DNA from: Edolisoma coerulescens | Taxonomy: Eukaryota > Chordata > Aves > Passeriformes > Campephagidae | Direction: 5' to 3' | Length of the DNA: 64,000 nucleotides | Assembly (NCBI GenBank): GCA_013397115.1 | Contig: VWZW01004725.1 | Coordinates: 62,001-126,000 of the forward strand | Shown: piece after piece, positions 10,900 through 47,900 of the stretch | How positions within the stretch are numbered: the stretch's first letter is position 1 | Layout of the letters: every line of letters starts with the position of its first letter | Translations under genes and position numbers: made by a program | The notes under the pieces: generated by a model | What the model saw: the letters and a program-made list of their open reading frames with translations, nothing else | What the model was told of the DNA's origin: nothing | The model's database searches: none

Positions 10900-13318
10900 T
10901 GTCTATAAATGTTCAAAGTCTCGTAGGCCAACTAGATTTATCCTCACTACCACAGGCACTACCATGAGTGGACTGTAATAAAAAGGACACATGACACACA
11001 GGCAAATGAGAGATGAGGACAGCTTAGTAGAAAAGTTTGATATAGGTCTGGGTTTGGTTTATAAGCAGACTCCACGAAGGGAATCCTGTATATCACTGAA
11101 GTACAAGCTAGAAACTTCTCAAGATGAAGGAAAAGAAACAGCATATTATGCCAGTACTGTTGAAGGAACAAGAAGAAGAGGGAAGAACATAACGCACTGT
11201 CAATGTTCTGGCAAGTAGAAGTGAATTTTGTATTTGGACCCATGAACATTAGGTGGCAAGGGTCTAGGAATTTGCCCAGATGGAGAGTAGACATCCTGCT
11301 GCTCAAGAGAATTCCTACTTAATGGTATCATTTAGCAACAGAATTCAAATGGAAATTTCTCCCAGAAAATGTTAGGCCTTAATATCTTCACTACTTTTGT
11401 TAGTGGGTTGTGTCAGGACAATTTACCCAGTCTTCTGAATGTTTTCCGATTATTTTCTGAAGTTCTTTTCTCAGTTACCTCCACATCTTTACTGGTAAAG
11501 GATACCTTCACTTTTTGAATTCTGCTGCTTCCATACCCTCAATTCATAGCTCAAAATGTGTTGTCATCACTTGTTTTGTTGTTGGCTACTTGACATACAA
11601 ATGCTGTCCATCACATGCTGCTGCTCCAGCTTCACGCATCACTTACTTGTTATCTACACTTACTCCATAGGAAAGCAAGCAAAATAATGAGGTTTTTTTT
11701 CTGAAATACTCTCTCGGTGGTGATAATAGCAATTATATTTGCTTCAATCATATCTCATTAGCTAATGACATTGATTTGTCATGCCAATAAATGTGAAAAA
11801 TATGCCACTATGACGATAAAGTACTTCTGCTAACTCATCGGCATTGCAAGTTACTGTTAATGAGTTACACGCGCCTTTCTGGGCAGCCATTTCTTATTCC
11901 TGCATCAAAATGGTAGGGCATGTATGGTTTGTGATTAAATTCTGTTGTGACCTTAACACAGGGGGCCATTTCTGGTTCTGGGGCTGTGTTGTACTGGAAA
12001 TGGTGATGGTTCGTTTGAGTAAATGGGAAATGGCTGGACACAAAAGCACAGAACCAAGCTGCAAAAGAGGGTGTTCTGTTTTCCACATGAAGACTTAGGG
12101 CTCAGCTCAGGCTTGATCTTGCTGATTGCTGTGCTTCTAGAAGACCACACTAGATGATTCAGAGGAATGACTTGGATTATAGCCCAAACCTGTGTCCTGT
12201 GTGAGGAAGTAAGACTGATTTTGTGTTGCAGTTGTTATCTCAAAGCTAACACAGTTTCTTTCTGTTTCATAATCACACTATAGTATTCCTCTAAGTTTTC
12301 GCAAAAGATGCTATCTTCATGTTGTTTGTATCATCACTTATCTCTGTTGTTTGTTTCCACTAAAAAATGCGAAAAACGTCAAACATACTAAGAAAAGGGA
12401 AAGGGAAGGGAGTCGGGGAAATTGTATTGGTACCTGTAGAGCCTGAAAGATGTGCAAAGAGAACAGCAGAGATTGCAAAAATTTTGAGATCATAAAAATC
12501 TTTTTCTTTCCTGTCAGCTGTATCTGGACCGTAGAATAATTTTTTTTTTTTGTCTGAGAGACGGGTGCTTTGCTTTAGCAGTCATCTGTGAGCAGTGGTC
12601 TGCTTCTTGCTCTATCTCAGCTGTGTAGAACACATCTTTTACCTTTTTTGTGTCTATCCTCAGAAGCAGCAGCTATTTCAGGGAGCTCTCTTGTTCCTTG
12701 TAGGCGTACTACTGCCCTGGCTCACCCCAGTCATCATACTGTGCAGAAATACCAGTTTTCTGGGAAATCTCTAGCTGGTGATTCATGTTCTCTTTACTCT
12801 AAACATATTGTTATATTGGATCTAAAACATCAGGTTTATTTCTTTAGTTGCTTTTAAAAAAGATTTGTAGGTGCTGTTAATTCACATTTAATTTCTAGGA
12901 AATTTAGATGCAATCTAAAGGATTTGTCTTCCTCCCACATACCTGTGTGCTTAACTGACTAAGATCTGAGATGATCTCTGAGAAATGTTGAAAAGAAATG
13001 TTTCAAAAAAGGCTAAAAACCTCCCACTTTTCCAGTTGGAACTAGTCTGTGAATGCTTCATGCCTATTGAAAAAAAAATCACCTGGCTTAGTTGTATATT
13101 CCAACTAGGCAAGTGCACACACTGGCATAAACTTAGACCTTATAAGACAATGGAAATTGCTCGTAAAATGTGTCCTCCTTGCCACCAACACAACACAGTG
13201 AGAAAACTGAAGTTGTCTTTTAAGTAGCAATCCTTGGGATTACACTAGTTGCAAAACCCTTAGATGCATTTGGTTAAGCACTGTGTAACAGCAGCAACAC
13301 AGACTGTTAGAAGGAAAA
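10900..13318. other. intergenic, no gene seen
   Basis: AT-rich DNA without a recognised gene or element. Short open frames on both strands around 10959-11306 and 11844-12150 overlap each other and look like chance. A T11 run lies at about 12541-12552. Confidence 0.5.
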
Positions 13319-13419
13319 ATGGAGGAGGAGGGATTACAGCTGGATAGGAGGTGTAATTCATATAAAAGGCTAGGATGCAATCATGGTTTGTGTAGGGAAG
13401 AGGGGAGTTACCATGAGGA

Positions 13420-13637
13420 GACTAAGGTGGCAACTAATTGTATCTTCCAGTACCTCCGTGAGAGTTACAGTGAAAATAGAGTCACGCTTTTCTCAGGGGC
13501 AAATAGTGAAATAACAAGACCCAACAGTCCGAAGTTAAAACACGAGAAATTCCAGTTGAACATTAAGTGTCCCTGTGAGATTAGCACAGCACTGGAACAG
13601 CTGCCCAGAGAAGCTGGGGAGCCTCTGTTCTTGGAAG
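13420..13637 (+). mobile_element. CR1 LINE fragment, + strand
   Basis: A + strand copy of the CR1 ORF2 C-terminal region. It contains the CR1 block around GTCACGCTTTTCTCAGGGGC and a run like GGAACAGCTGCCCAGAGAAGC, the CR1 'ehWNrLPre' region. It stops where an oppositely oriented CR1 3' end begins, so the two face each other tail to tail. Confidence 0.7.
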
Positions 13638-13845
13638 TCAAAGAATCCCTGAACGGTTAGGTTCGGGAAGGACCAGTGGAGATCATGTAGTCTAACCCCC
13701 TGCTCAAGCAGGGTCCCTTAGACTACATTACTCAGGATTAGTTTCCAAGTGATTTTTTAATATTTCCAGGGAGGGAGATTCCAAAACCTCTCTGTCCAAA
13801 TTGTTCCAGTGCTCGGTCACCTGCACAGTAAAGTTCTTCCTCATG

Positions 13846-14222
13846 GAATAATAGAATATGCTGTGAACACATCAGGATCATTGAATCCAACTCCTGGCCC
13901 TGCACAGGACACCCCAAGGGTCATACCATGTTCCTGAGAGCGTTGTCCAAACCCTTCCTGAACTCTGTCAGGCTTGGTGCTGTGACCACTGCCCTGGGGA
14001 GCCTGTTCCGGTGCCCAACCACCCTCTGGGTGAAAAACCTTTTCCTGATATCCAAGCTAAACCTCCCCTGACTCAGCTTCATGCTGTTTTCCTCAGTCCT
14101 GCCACTGGCGGCAAGTGTGCAAAGGTCAGTACTTTCCCCTCCACTTCTCCTCATGAGGATGCTAACGACCACAATGAGGTCTCCCCTCAACCTCCTCTAG
14201 GCTGAACAAACCAAGTGACAGG
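13846..14222 (-). mobile_element. CR1 LINE inserted within another CR1
   Basis: A different CR1 subfamily in the same antisense orientation. On the - strand it encodes SQGRFSLDIRKRFFTQRVVG and NRLPRAVVTAPSLTEFRKGL, the CR1 ORF2 C-terminus. Its 3' end lies at about 13846 and its 5' truncation at about 14218. The six bases CTCATG occur on both sides (13840-13845 and 14223-14228), fitting a target-site duplication in the outer CR1. It is non-functional because of truncation. Confidence 0.8.
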
Positions 14223-14525
14223 CTCATGTGGAACTTCTGAGCATCAATTTCTGCCCATTGCCTCTTGTCCTATTGGTTGGCACCACTGAGAAGAGTCTGG
14301 ACCCATTCTCTCGGCACTCTCCCTTTAAGGTACTCACAAACATTGATACGGTCCCCTCTCAGTCCTCTCTTCAGGCTCATGTGGAACTTCTGAGCATCAA
14401 TTTCTGCCCATTGCCTCTTGTCCTATTGGTTGGCACCACTGAGAAGAGTCTGGACCCATTCTCTCGGCACTCTCCCTTTACGGTACTCACAAACATTGAT
14501 ACGGTCCCCTCTCAGTCCTCTCTTC
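14221..14525. repeat. 153-bp tandem duplication inside the outer CR1
   Basis: Copy 1 is 14221-14373 and copy 2 is 14374-14525. I see one mismatch over about 152 aligned bases (A at 14328, C at 14481). Because 153 is divisible by three, reading frames pass through both copies. The junction sits on the short homology CAGGCT, present at the unit start and at the normal CR1 position after copy 2. Confidence 0.93.
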
Positions 14526-14879
14526 TTGAGGCTGAACAGGCCTGGATCCCTCAGCCTTTCCTCCTAAGAGAGATGCTCCAGTCCCCCAGTCATCTTCCTT
14601 CCCTCTGCTGGACGTGCTCCAGGAGCTCCATGTCTCTTGTGTACTGAGGAGCCCAGAACTGGATGCTGCACTCCAGATTCACCTCACCAGGGCTGAGTGG
14701 AGGGGCAGGATCACCTCCTTCAACCTGTTGGCAATGTTCTTCCTAAGGCACCCCAGGACACCATTGGCCTTCTTGGTCACAAGAACACACTGCTGGCTCA
14801 TGGACAGCTCCACCAGGACCCCCAGCTCTCTGAAGAGCTGCTTTCCAGCAGGTCAGCCCTGTACTTTCTAATCTTTTTA

Positions 14880-17173
14880 AAGCAGGGATTTAGTCTTCAT
14901 TATATACATGGAATACTGTATCCTTTATAAACTTACCTTCTAAGTGAATGAGGTTATCTGTAATCAAATCTGTATGTGTTAAATTAATTTCTGAATTAAT
15001 ATTAAATTTAAAACAAATCCTATAAGAAATCATCTCTGAGAAGGTTCTTCAAATTAGCTCTGTGGCAAAAACATGCCTTGGGTATTACTGGGTAAATATT
15101 ACTGCCTTTGGTTAATGTTCTTGTTCATATTCTGGGCAGTTTCAACTCCCATCAGAGGCCTAAGACAGTATAAAAAGGCTGTAAACCCCTAATTCTGCGC
15201 ATAGAAAGGTCCCCAGAACAACCCCTGCAAAACCCAAACCTGAAACTAATGATATCTGGCAAGGGCTAATTGGTGCTGGGAGTAAGAAATGCTTATGAGA
15301 ATAGAGCCATACTACACTGTTCTTTAGAGAACCTTGGGAATACAGAGTGGCCCGCCTAACACGGTGGACTCCTTCCTTAATCTCATCAAGCACTGCAAGT
15401 GTGAATTGCCCACTGTGCCTTTTAGAGGCATGCTCAGCATGTAGCTTTTTCTCCTTTTTGTTTCAAGTGATAGAACAATCCCTGAGAAGAGTTTTAGTAC
15501 TTTTGCCTTAAGATCAGAGTCAAGGCAGAAGCGACCTGCTTTCTCTTTTCTCCAGCGCTGTGTTACTCATCAGGGACAGTGTTTTGTGTAAATACTGTAT
15601 TTCAATTTCTTTCTCATGCTCTGTCCTCAGCTCATGATCTTCTTTTCCTGTCCGTGGGAAGGGAATTAAATGTTTTAAACACGTGTCTGTTTCAGCTCTC
15701 AACGGTCATTTTGTCATTATATTTTAAAGCAAAGCTTTGAAAATGAGTGGCTTTGGTTCAATCCTGGAGTCCACGAGAGACCTTCTTATTCAAGCCTTGA
15801 GAAAATGAGGCTCAGACTCTGTGGTAGTTACCCGGACTTCTCGGATTGCTGAGGAAAGCCATGTAGCTGATTGCACCTGACCTACAAGGTCTTTGCATAC
15901 CTGTTCCCCTAATGCTGACCTAACTGATCCTATGTGTGCCGAACTCTCCGGTGCTTTCAAAGCCTTGTTGGTAGGTAACAGATTTAATGGCTTTGGAAGC
16001 CTTAATTTGCATTTTGATCACTGTGACATGAAGACACTCAGCTCTGCAGTAAGCACTCTCAGTTCTTTTTGTGATGGAGAAATACATGATATTTTTTTTG
16101 ATGTGAAGAAAAGCACAAGCTAATTTTCCAGGACAGAACGTGCCTGAGGTGTGGTGACCACCTCAGAGCTGTGCCATTAACAATATCAGTCAGGATTTAA
16201 TCTTGCAACACTGAAGTGAATGGGCACAAGTACTAAGGCAAGGTGGCCACTGCTGAAGAGAGACCAACACTTCACTGTCAGTAGCTGAAAGATGAAAGAT
16301 GAGGCAGAAAGGGCAATCAATGGTCAGCCGTGATTAAATACTTCTCAAATTTCTTAATGAGCTGTTCTGATCTAGTGGGGATTTTTTGCTGCTTCTTGAC
16401 CTGTGCTTTCTGTCAGGCAAAAATGACACATTCTCAGTAAAGACCCTTGGGAATCTTATTTTTTTTTATTATTTTTAAATTTTTTTTTCCTCATTTGACT
16501 TTTTGTCTTAAACAAGGTATGAGATTTTTTTCCTTCTTTGTTATTCATTTAATATTAAAGTTATTAAATATTTATGCAGTGGGCTAGAGAAGGGGATGGT
16601 TTGAAGTGCTTTCAAAGTATAATTTAAGCAAACAAAGCAAGAGTCTTTCCTCTTTCAGTAATAGTCAGCTCAGTGATTAGTGGCAAAGAAGATGATAAAA
16701 ACATTGTTTGAGTAGATTTATATAAATGGAGGGCCTGAGAAAAAATCTGGTAGAATTGCTTACCTTAAATTCCTAGAGTCACAAAAGTGTTACTAGAAAG
16801 GAACTTGTAGAGGGTTTTTTTCCAGTCTATTACCAAAAGAGTAGCTGAACTCATTCCCTGAAAATGATAGCAATATTTGACAGATAAACTCGATTTTGTG
16901 AGGAAAGTTGTTCATCCTCACTCCACAAAAATCAAAGAAAGGTGCTTTAAAACAACAGTGATGAACTAAATTGAAAAGAGTATCTTTTACTGCTGAATTA
17001 CAGTTTAATTTCACTCTACATAGATTCCATGTGATACAATCCCTAGACCATATTCTTTAGACCATAAGAAAATGGAGGCACTGTACAGTTTCAGTGGAGG
17101 GAAAATCAATAGAAATAGGTTTTTAAAAAGTGAGAAGTTGACAAATACTGGCAAAATACATCTTCAAGTATGC
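14880..17173. other. intergenic, no gene seen
   Basis: AT-rich DNA beyond the likely poly(A) site of PRMT8. No exon, RNA gene or recognised repeat. Short open frames (for example 15160-15393 - and 15893-16123 +) show no family features. Confidence 0.45.
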
Positions 17174-17179
17174 TTTATT
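17174..17179 (-). promoter_or_regulatory. PRMT8: candidate PRMT8 poly(A) signal AATAAA
   Basis: The first AATAAA on the - strand after the PRMT8 stop, about 1.35 kb downstream. A nearer ATTAAA lies at 18427-18432, only about 95 bases after the stop. Which one is used cannot be told from sequence. Confidence 0.4.
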
Positions 17180-18525
17180 TGCAGATGATTAAAAATATTT
17201 TTAGGCAAAAAACTAGTCAATCTTATCCAGTACAAGATAGAATATGATTTAGTGCCTAACGCCAGACGGACTGGAAAATGTGTAGATGGGACTGGTGATG
17301 CAGTTGTTGATGAATTACATGTGATTAAATGGCCCACATTCATATAGTAAAAAGACCTGATACATACATATGAGGAATTATAAGCACTTAATATTTTAAC
17401 AATAAGCAGGAGATTTTGTAAGAAAAAGAAGGGACTCGAGGGGATGGGAAAGCTACAGACATCTTAGTAATATCAGAAGCCATTGACATTTTTTTTAAAA
17501 GACATTAACTTGCTCCTGCAAATTACTGCACTCTTGAGAATAGTATTTGCAATTTTAAACTTATCTAAAACATCACCAAAAGGTAACACTAATTCCTATT
17601 TTTTAAAAATTATTTTGTATTAAGAATTTTGCAAAGAACTGAAATATGGCATGGCCAAGAAGCATGAATTATCCACCATTTCAGAGACTTCGCATTCATC
17701 ACATTTAAATACTAGGTGTCTGATTTCTGAAAGTCTCATGCAAAATCCAGCTATAAAAACTCACCACAGAATATTTTCAAGGATAAAAAGCTAATGTTTT
17801 TTAAAGCTCTGACAGACATCCAGTTGTGAAGGTGAATTTCAAAACTAATGGTCCACATTTTCAGAGGACATTCAAAAATATAGTTGTTGAACTTCCTGTA
17901 AATGCCCAGCTCTTATCTACACTTTGCATGGAATATTTACCAAAGCTATAACATTGGACAGTTAATGGAATATATCACTGCCTAGAGTAGTGCCAGAGGT
18001 AACATCATTATCTTTCCATAACTGCATAATGCGAATTAAATAATCACAAAACAAATTCCTATTATGAAATGACTTTTTTTTTCTCATGTACAATATATAT
18101 ATTCATTTATATTGAATATAAGTCCAGTAATACTATCACAGTAATGTGCTGTAGTAGTCTTTCATAGTGAGAAAACTGCCCTAATCATCTTTAACATGCA
18201 AAGCTTGGAAGAACCAGAAATTCACAGTAAGTAATACAATTTGTATATGCATCTTCTGCCATCCTAAAGTTAACCAGAACACTCAAGACTGTTGCTTATT
18301 TTTTTTCCTATGTTTAACAAAAGCTACAGTTCTGTATACTGTACATTCACAGTGGGATCCCAGCCCCCTGTACTACCTGCAACAAAGATCAGGTTACCAC
18401 CCTCCATCAGAGTAAACATTCTAGTATTTAATATAATAATCTTGTGAACAGTTGTTCCTAGCTTGAAGCTCAGCAGTTCAAGACTTGATAAAATTCTCCT
18501 TTTCATCTCTCTGAAAGGTTTCTTG
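17180..18525 (-). other. PRMT8: probable PRMT8 3' UTR
   Basis: The AT-rich stretch following the PRMT8 stop on the - strand, up to the first AATAAA. It has no repeat I recognise, in contrast to the DNA beyond it. The length would be ordinary for a brain-expressed vertebrate transcript. The boundary is inferred. Confidence 0.4.
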
Positions 18526-43923
<25,398 letters not shown>

Positions 43924-44940
43924 CTAGGAGAACATGGAATATTGTTAAGAGGCATCATTAAAAGAAAATATTTCTCTCTCTGTCTAGCTTAGTGATATAT
44001 TGTTAGTGGTATTATTGTAACTATCTAGTAGATAACAAGTCCAAAGATACCTAGTACATTATACGTGAAATTTAGGCTGCTTTCTGTTCCTGGATCTTTA
44101 ACATATTTGATGTCTTTGAAAATTTCCTTAATGGATTTTTCCTTAATGTTTCTCTGCAGATACCTAAATTAGTGCAGAGTAATGGCAAATTATTGGTGTT
44201 GGCTGAAGCAGGTTACTGCAAACATTGACACAAGGCAGCAAAGAGCTACTTTTTCTCCATTAGTGTCCTATTCTGTCAAACTGCCACAGCTTTGTGAGAG
44301 GCAGGTTGCAATAAACAAATAGTTCCCCTGCAAAGAAGAGCTCATAATCAAAGGATTCCAGACACAGTGTTGCCAACAAGGGCAGGATTCACGATCGATT
44401 CTTAATTATCAGGTAAGGTACCTGTCAGTATTGATGAGCTAGGTCTGAGAAGGTTCACAATATCTGAAAGTCCCTGACCCTATCTGAAAGTCTCTCAGCA
44501 TGTCCAGAGAGCACTGTAGGGAGCTGTGTGGCATGTGTGGTCACTTTATGTAGCTTCCCGTTGTTGGGAGATGCAGGAGTTATGTGTTTCCAACACACCA
44601 TGGCCCCCAGTACTCAATTTTTTGTTGCGTATTGCGTCTCCAACACCAACATTCCCATAGACACAGAAAGCTCACACCCCATTGGCTCAGATTTGATACC
44701 TGTAGCACGTAAGACAGAAGGAAAATGTTTTTCAAATGTGAGGTAAAACAGACTGTGGTCTGGCCCACGTGTGTATCCACATCTTGAATCCTTAACATGA
44801 AACAAAATGCTGAAAACTGAGAAAGACTGAGCAATATTCTACAGCTTCAGCTATGCACTAAGTCACCTGCAAATTATGGGTCAACAACGTCACATATTAA
44901 GGTCAATCCTACTTAAAATATATCATATCCTCCTGCACCT

Positions 44941-44970
44941 TTTTTTTTTTTTTNNNNNNNNTTTTTTTTT
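44941..44970. other. assembly gap (8 N) inside a poly-T run
   Basis: Thirteen or more T, eight N at 44954-44961, then nine T. The true length of the homopolymer and whatever it flanks is unknown. Confidence 0.98.
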
Positions 44971-47900
44971 AAGACTCAGTACTTTCCCAGTGAGGACCAG
45001 AGCTGCCTGAGCCTCTCCTTGCTACTTTCATAAAGTTCATGCTGTCTTCTGTAGTTTGGGACTGTGAGATATCAATCCCTTGTACTGTCTCTGAATAGCA
45101 TCAATTAGCCTAGTTCAGTTTGCTTCAATTAAAATAAAAAAGAAAAAAGAAAAAAGCCTCCACATTTTCTACCCTTGTTCATTTGAAGATTTATATGTGT
45201 CATCTTTTGATGGTTTCTTTGGTCCATCTGTTAAAAAATAAATACAAGTGGTTTATGTTCCTGTAATGTTTTTCATCCCCAAAGAGACAGAAGTGCTTTA
45301 TTTATAAGTCTTTCCTATTTCTTGTACTTTTTACTTTATCACCTCACCCTGTTCACCTCACCTAGTTCACCTCCCACACAGAATACACTTGCTCCCAATT
45401 GGTGTTTGTATTTCTGTCTGGTCTAGTTTTAAAAATGTCCATCTGCAGTAATTTCTCTTAAGACATTGCTTCATTGCCTGTTCATTGCAAGCAGTAAAGC
45501 CTTGATAACTCACTCTGTCAATGTGTTGCTCTTAATATTCAGGTCTTTCAAATATAATCCTGCTACTTTTAATTACATACTTGAGGTTATATATTGACTT
45601 TTTTCTCCATTGGCATGCACCCTATGTAATTTTTGCAGTTACCTTTCTCAGTTGTCCTTTCTGTGTTTTTTCTGCTGGATTACAATGACTTAAACTGTAA
45701 GTATTTGAAATTTTGTTTTAATATAATATGAAATCTGTAAGCTCTTACACTTTTCTCCTAAATCTTACCCTCTGCATCATTTTACAAGCAAAATACACAA
45801 GTTTATATAAATTACCAAATAAAACAGTCACTGAATTCTGTTCCTGTCTTAGGTAAGAAGGTCTCCAGACAAACGATAGTGCATCACAGGCAATCGCTCA
45901 AAAGCTATGTAATGGAGAAAAGTTTTATCAGTTTTTGTAAATGAAACCAGAGGGGTTCTAGCATTTCTGTTGCCGTCAAACTAAAAATTTAAATGTGTTT
46001 TGCTGTGCAACAGAGAGCATTTCCTACGGGAAGGGAGGCTGGTCTTGAAGGCGAATCTCCTGTCAGCATCTCAGGCAGTATCAATTCTGCTCCTGGCGGC
46101 ATGGAAGGGTCTAGGCAGGGTTATGAGAACAAGGCTTATTCTGACTAAAGATACAGAATGAAATTAAACCCAGCAACTTGGGCTAGGAAAGTTGTCTGAA
46201 TGAATTTCTTTTCTGTAAAAGAATTAACATGGTTATTTTCTAGTCTGCAACTGAATTCTCTACGGCCAAGGGGTGGCAAGATAACTTTTATTCAGCTACT
46301 GAGGCAGCATTGCACCTTTGACTCGCAGTGCTTTTCAGATTTATCCAAACTACCTGAAGACTTACTGCTCTCAACTGTGCATCTACATCTCCTCCAGGAA
46401 GAACACATCCCACATAGCAGAAGAAGTAGAAGCCTATTAGTTCTGCTTCTCAGCTGCCTTGATTTGTGGCCAAGCAGCCTGTGGTAAAATGTGTTGAAGG
46501 TAGCTATGTGACAACATTCTGCTCTGAATGACCATAGGTGGTGCACTGTCCTTCCTGTGGTGTGGGTATCACAGCCTCATGCAGAAAGGGCAGTAGAAAA
46601 CTGAATAGGGGTGGTGATCTTTTCAGCCAGCAGCACTCTGTCACAGGGACATTAGGTCAGCTGCTTCATTTCTGTTTTAGGCATACTAGCACAACACAGA
46701 CCTGAATTAAAATGGTGTATATTTTGCAGCATCTGTAATATCTCCTGCTGAAATTTCTGTGTGTAGCACTGTAATTCTGGAATTCCAAAACAAGGTCACA
46801 ATTATAAGAATAATTTTGTGAGTGGGGCTCAGGAAATCCCTCTGTTAATAACTTGCCATAGACTCTATGAACGATTTCACTCAAGAGTGACTTATGTCCT
46901 ATGACAACAAATATCTGGGGAAAACATAAGCACAGTGGACAACTACAGAATAAAGAATTACAATGAAAGTTATTATTTGTCTCAGCAACAATAAAGTCTT
47001 TGAGTGTACAGCTCTGAGATTGTAAACTAGAAACAACTATGCTTTTAGGGATATGGTATAACAGCTTTAGGAGAAAACATGCTTTTAAGACAAAAGCTAT
47101 CAAGGAAAGACAACTTCCTGTATTCTTTCCAGAACTGAAAAGAATCTTTGATGTGATTTACAAGCTTAGCAGATATACATAGCCTACATGAGGAACAGCT
47201 CATCTTTTGAATAACACCTGAAAAGGCAAAGCATCTGGGCTGGGGGCAAGCCTCACATCAATGTAAAGAATCTAAAAAACTCTGCAGAACCCATGTATGG
47301 ATTCTGGCCAGCTGCACACAATTCCAGAACACTGGCTTGCTGCTAATGCAGACGAAGAATGGAAGCAGCTGCTTCAGAATTCATTCTTCACTGTGCTAAA
47401 CATGCAGCCCTCTATTTCTCCATCTCCCATTTGCTACTGAAGGTAGAGGTGGAGGGTCTAAAAGATCTGAGAAGCAAACTTTTTCTATCACTGGTTTGTG
47501 ACTGATATCCTACTCTTGTGTACATTTTAAACATTCAAATCAAAGGAAATTAGGGAAATGTTTCCTTAATTAAAAAAATTAAATAAATTTTATTTCCTCT
47601 TACTTTGTGGACAAGGTTGGTACATTGCAGGTGATCAAATGTACTAGCACAGGACTGGTTTCTATAAAAGCTTTGAATTCTCACAAATGACAAGATTTGT
47701 AACCCTCATTCTTTCTCAAAATATCACAACTCAGCATCCTGATGTTGGTTTCTAAAACATATATAGGCACCTCAGTGACACCTCAGTGTGACTTCAAGAT
47801 ATCTAGGGTTGCCCATGTGTATTAATGGGTACTGTTGAAGTTCTTCTTTGAAAACTGGACCTAATCCAACATGGACTGACAAGGCTGTCTGAGTGTGCAA

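Larger units (their letters stand above)
13638..14870 (-). mobile_element. CR1 LINE, - strand, interrupted by a second CR1
   Basis: An antisense CR1 whose 3' end is at about 13638 (agaatccctgaacggtt..., the diverged 'agaatcactgaatggtttgg' end). It runs to 13845, is broken by a second CR1 (13846-14222), and resumes at 14223 up to about 14870. The resumed part carries typical antisense CR1 phrases such as GGAGCTCCATGTCTCTTGTG and CACACTGCTGGCTCATGG. It also contains a 153-bp tandem duplication (see the separate entry). Confidence 0.85.

Noticed and set aside
14228..14647. 139-codon open frame with an internal peptide repeat
   Set aside because: It is antisense CR1; the peptide repeat is the 153-bp tandem duplication, not a protein gene.
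46666..47103. Longest open frame of the window (145 codons, - strand)
   Set aside because: Lies in PRMT8 intron 1, cysteine- and serine-rich by AT-rich composition, no domain, no splice context. Judged chance.
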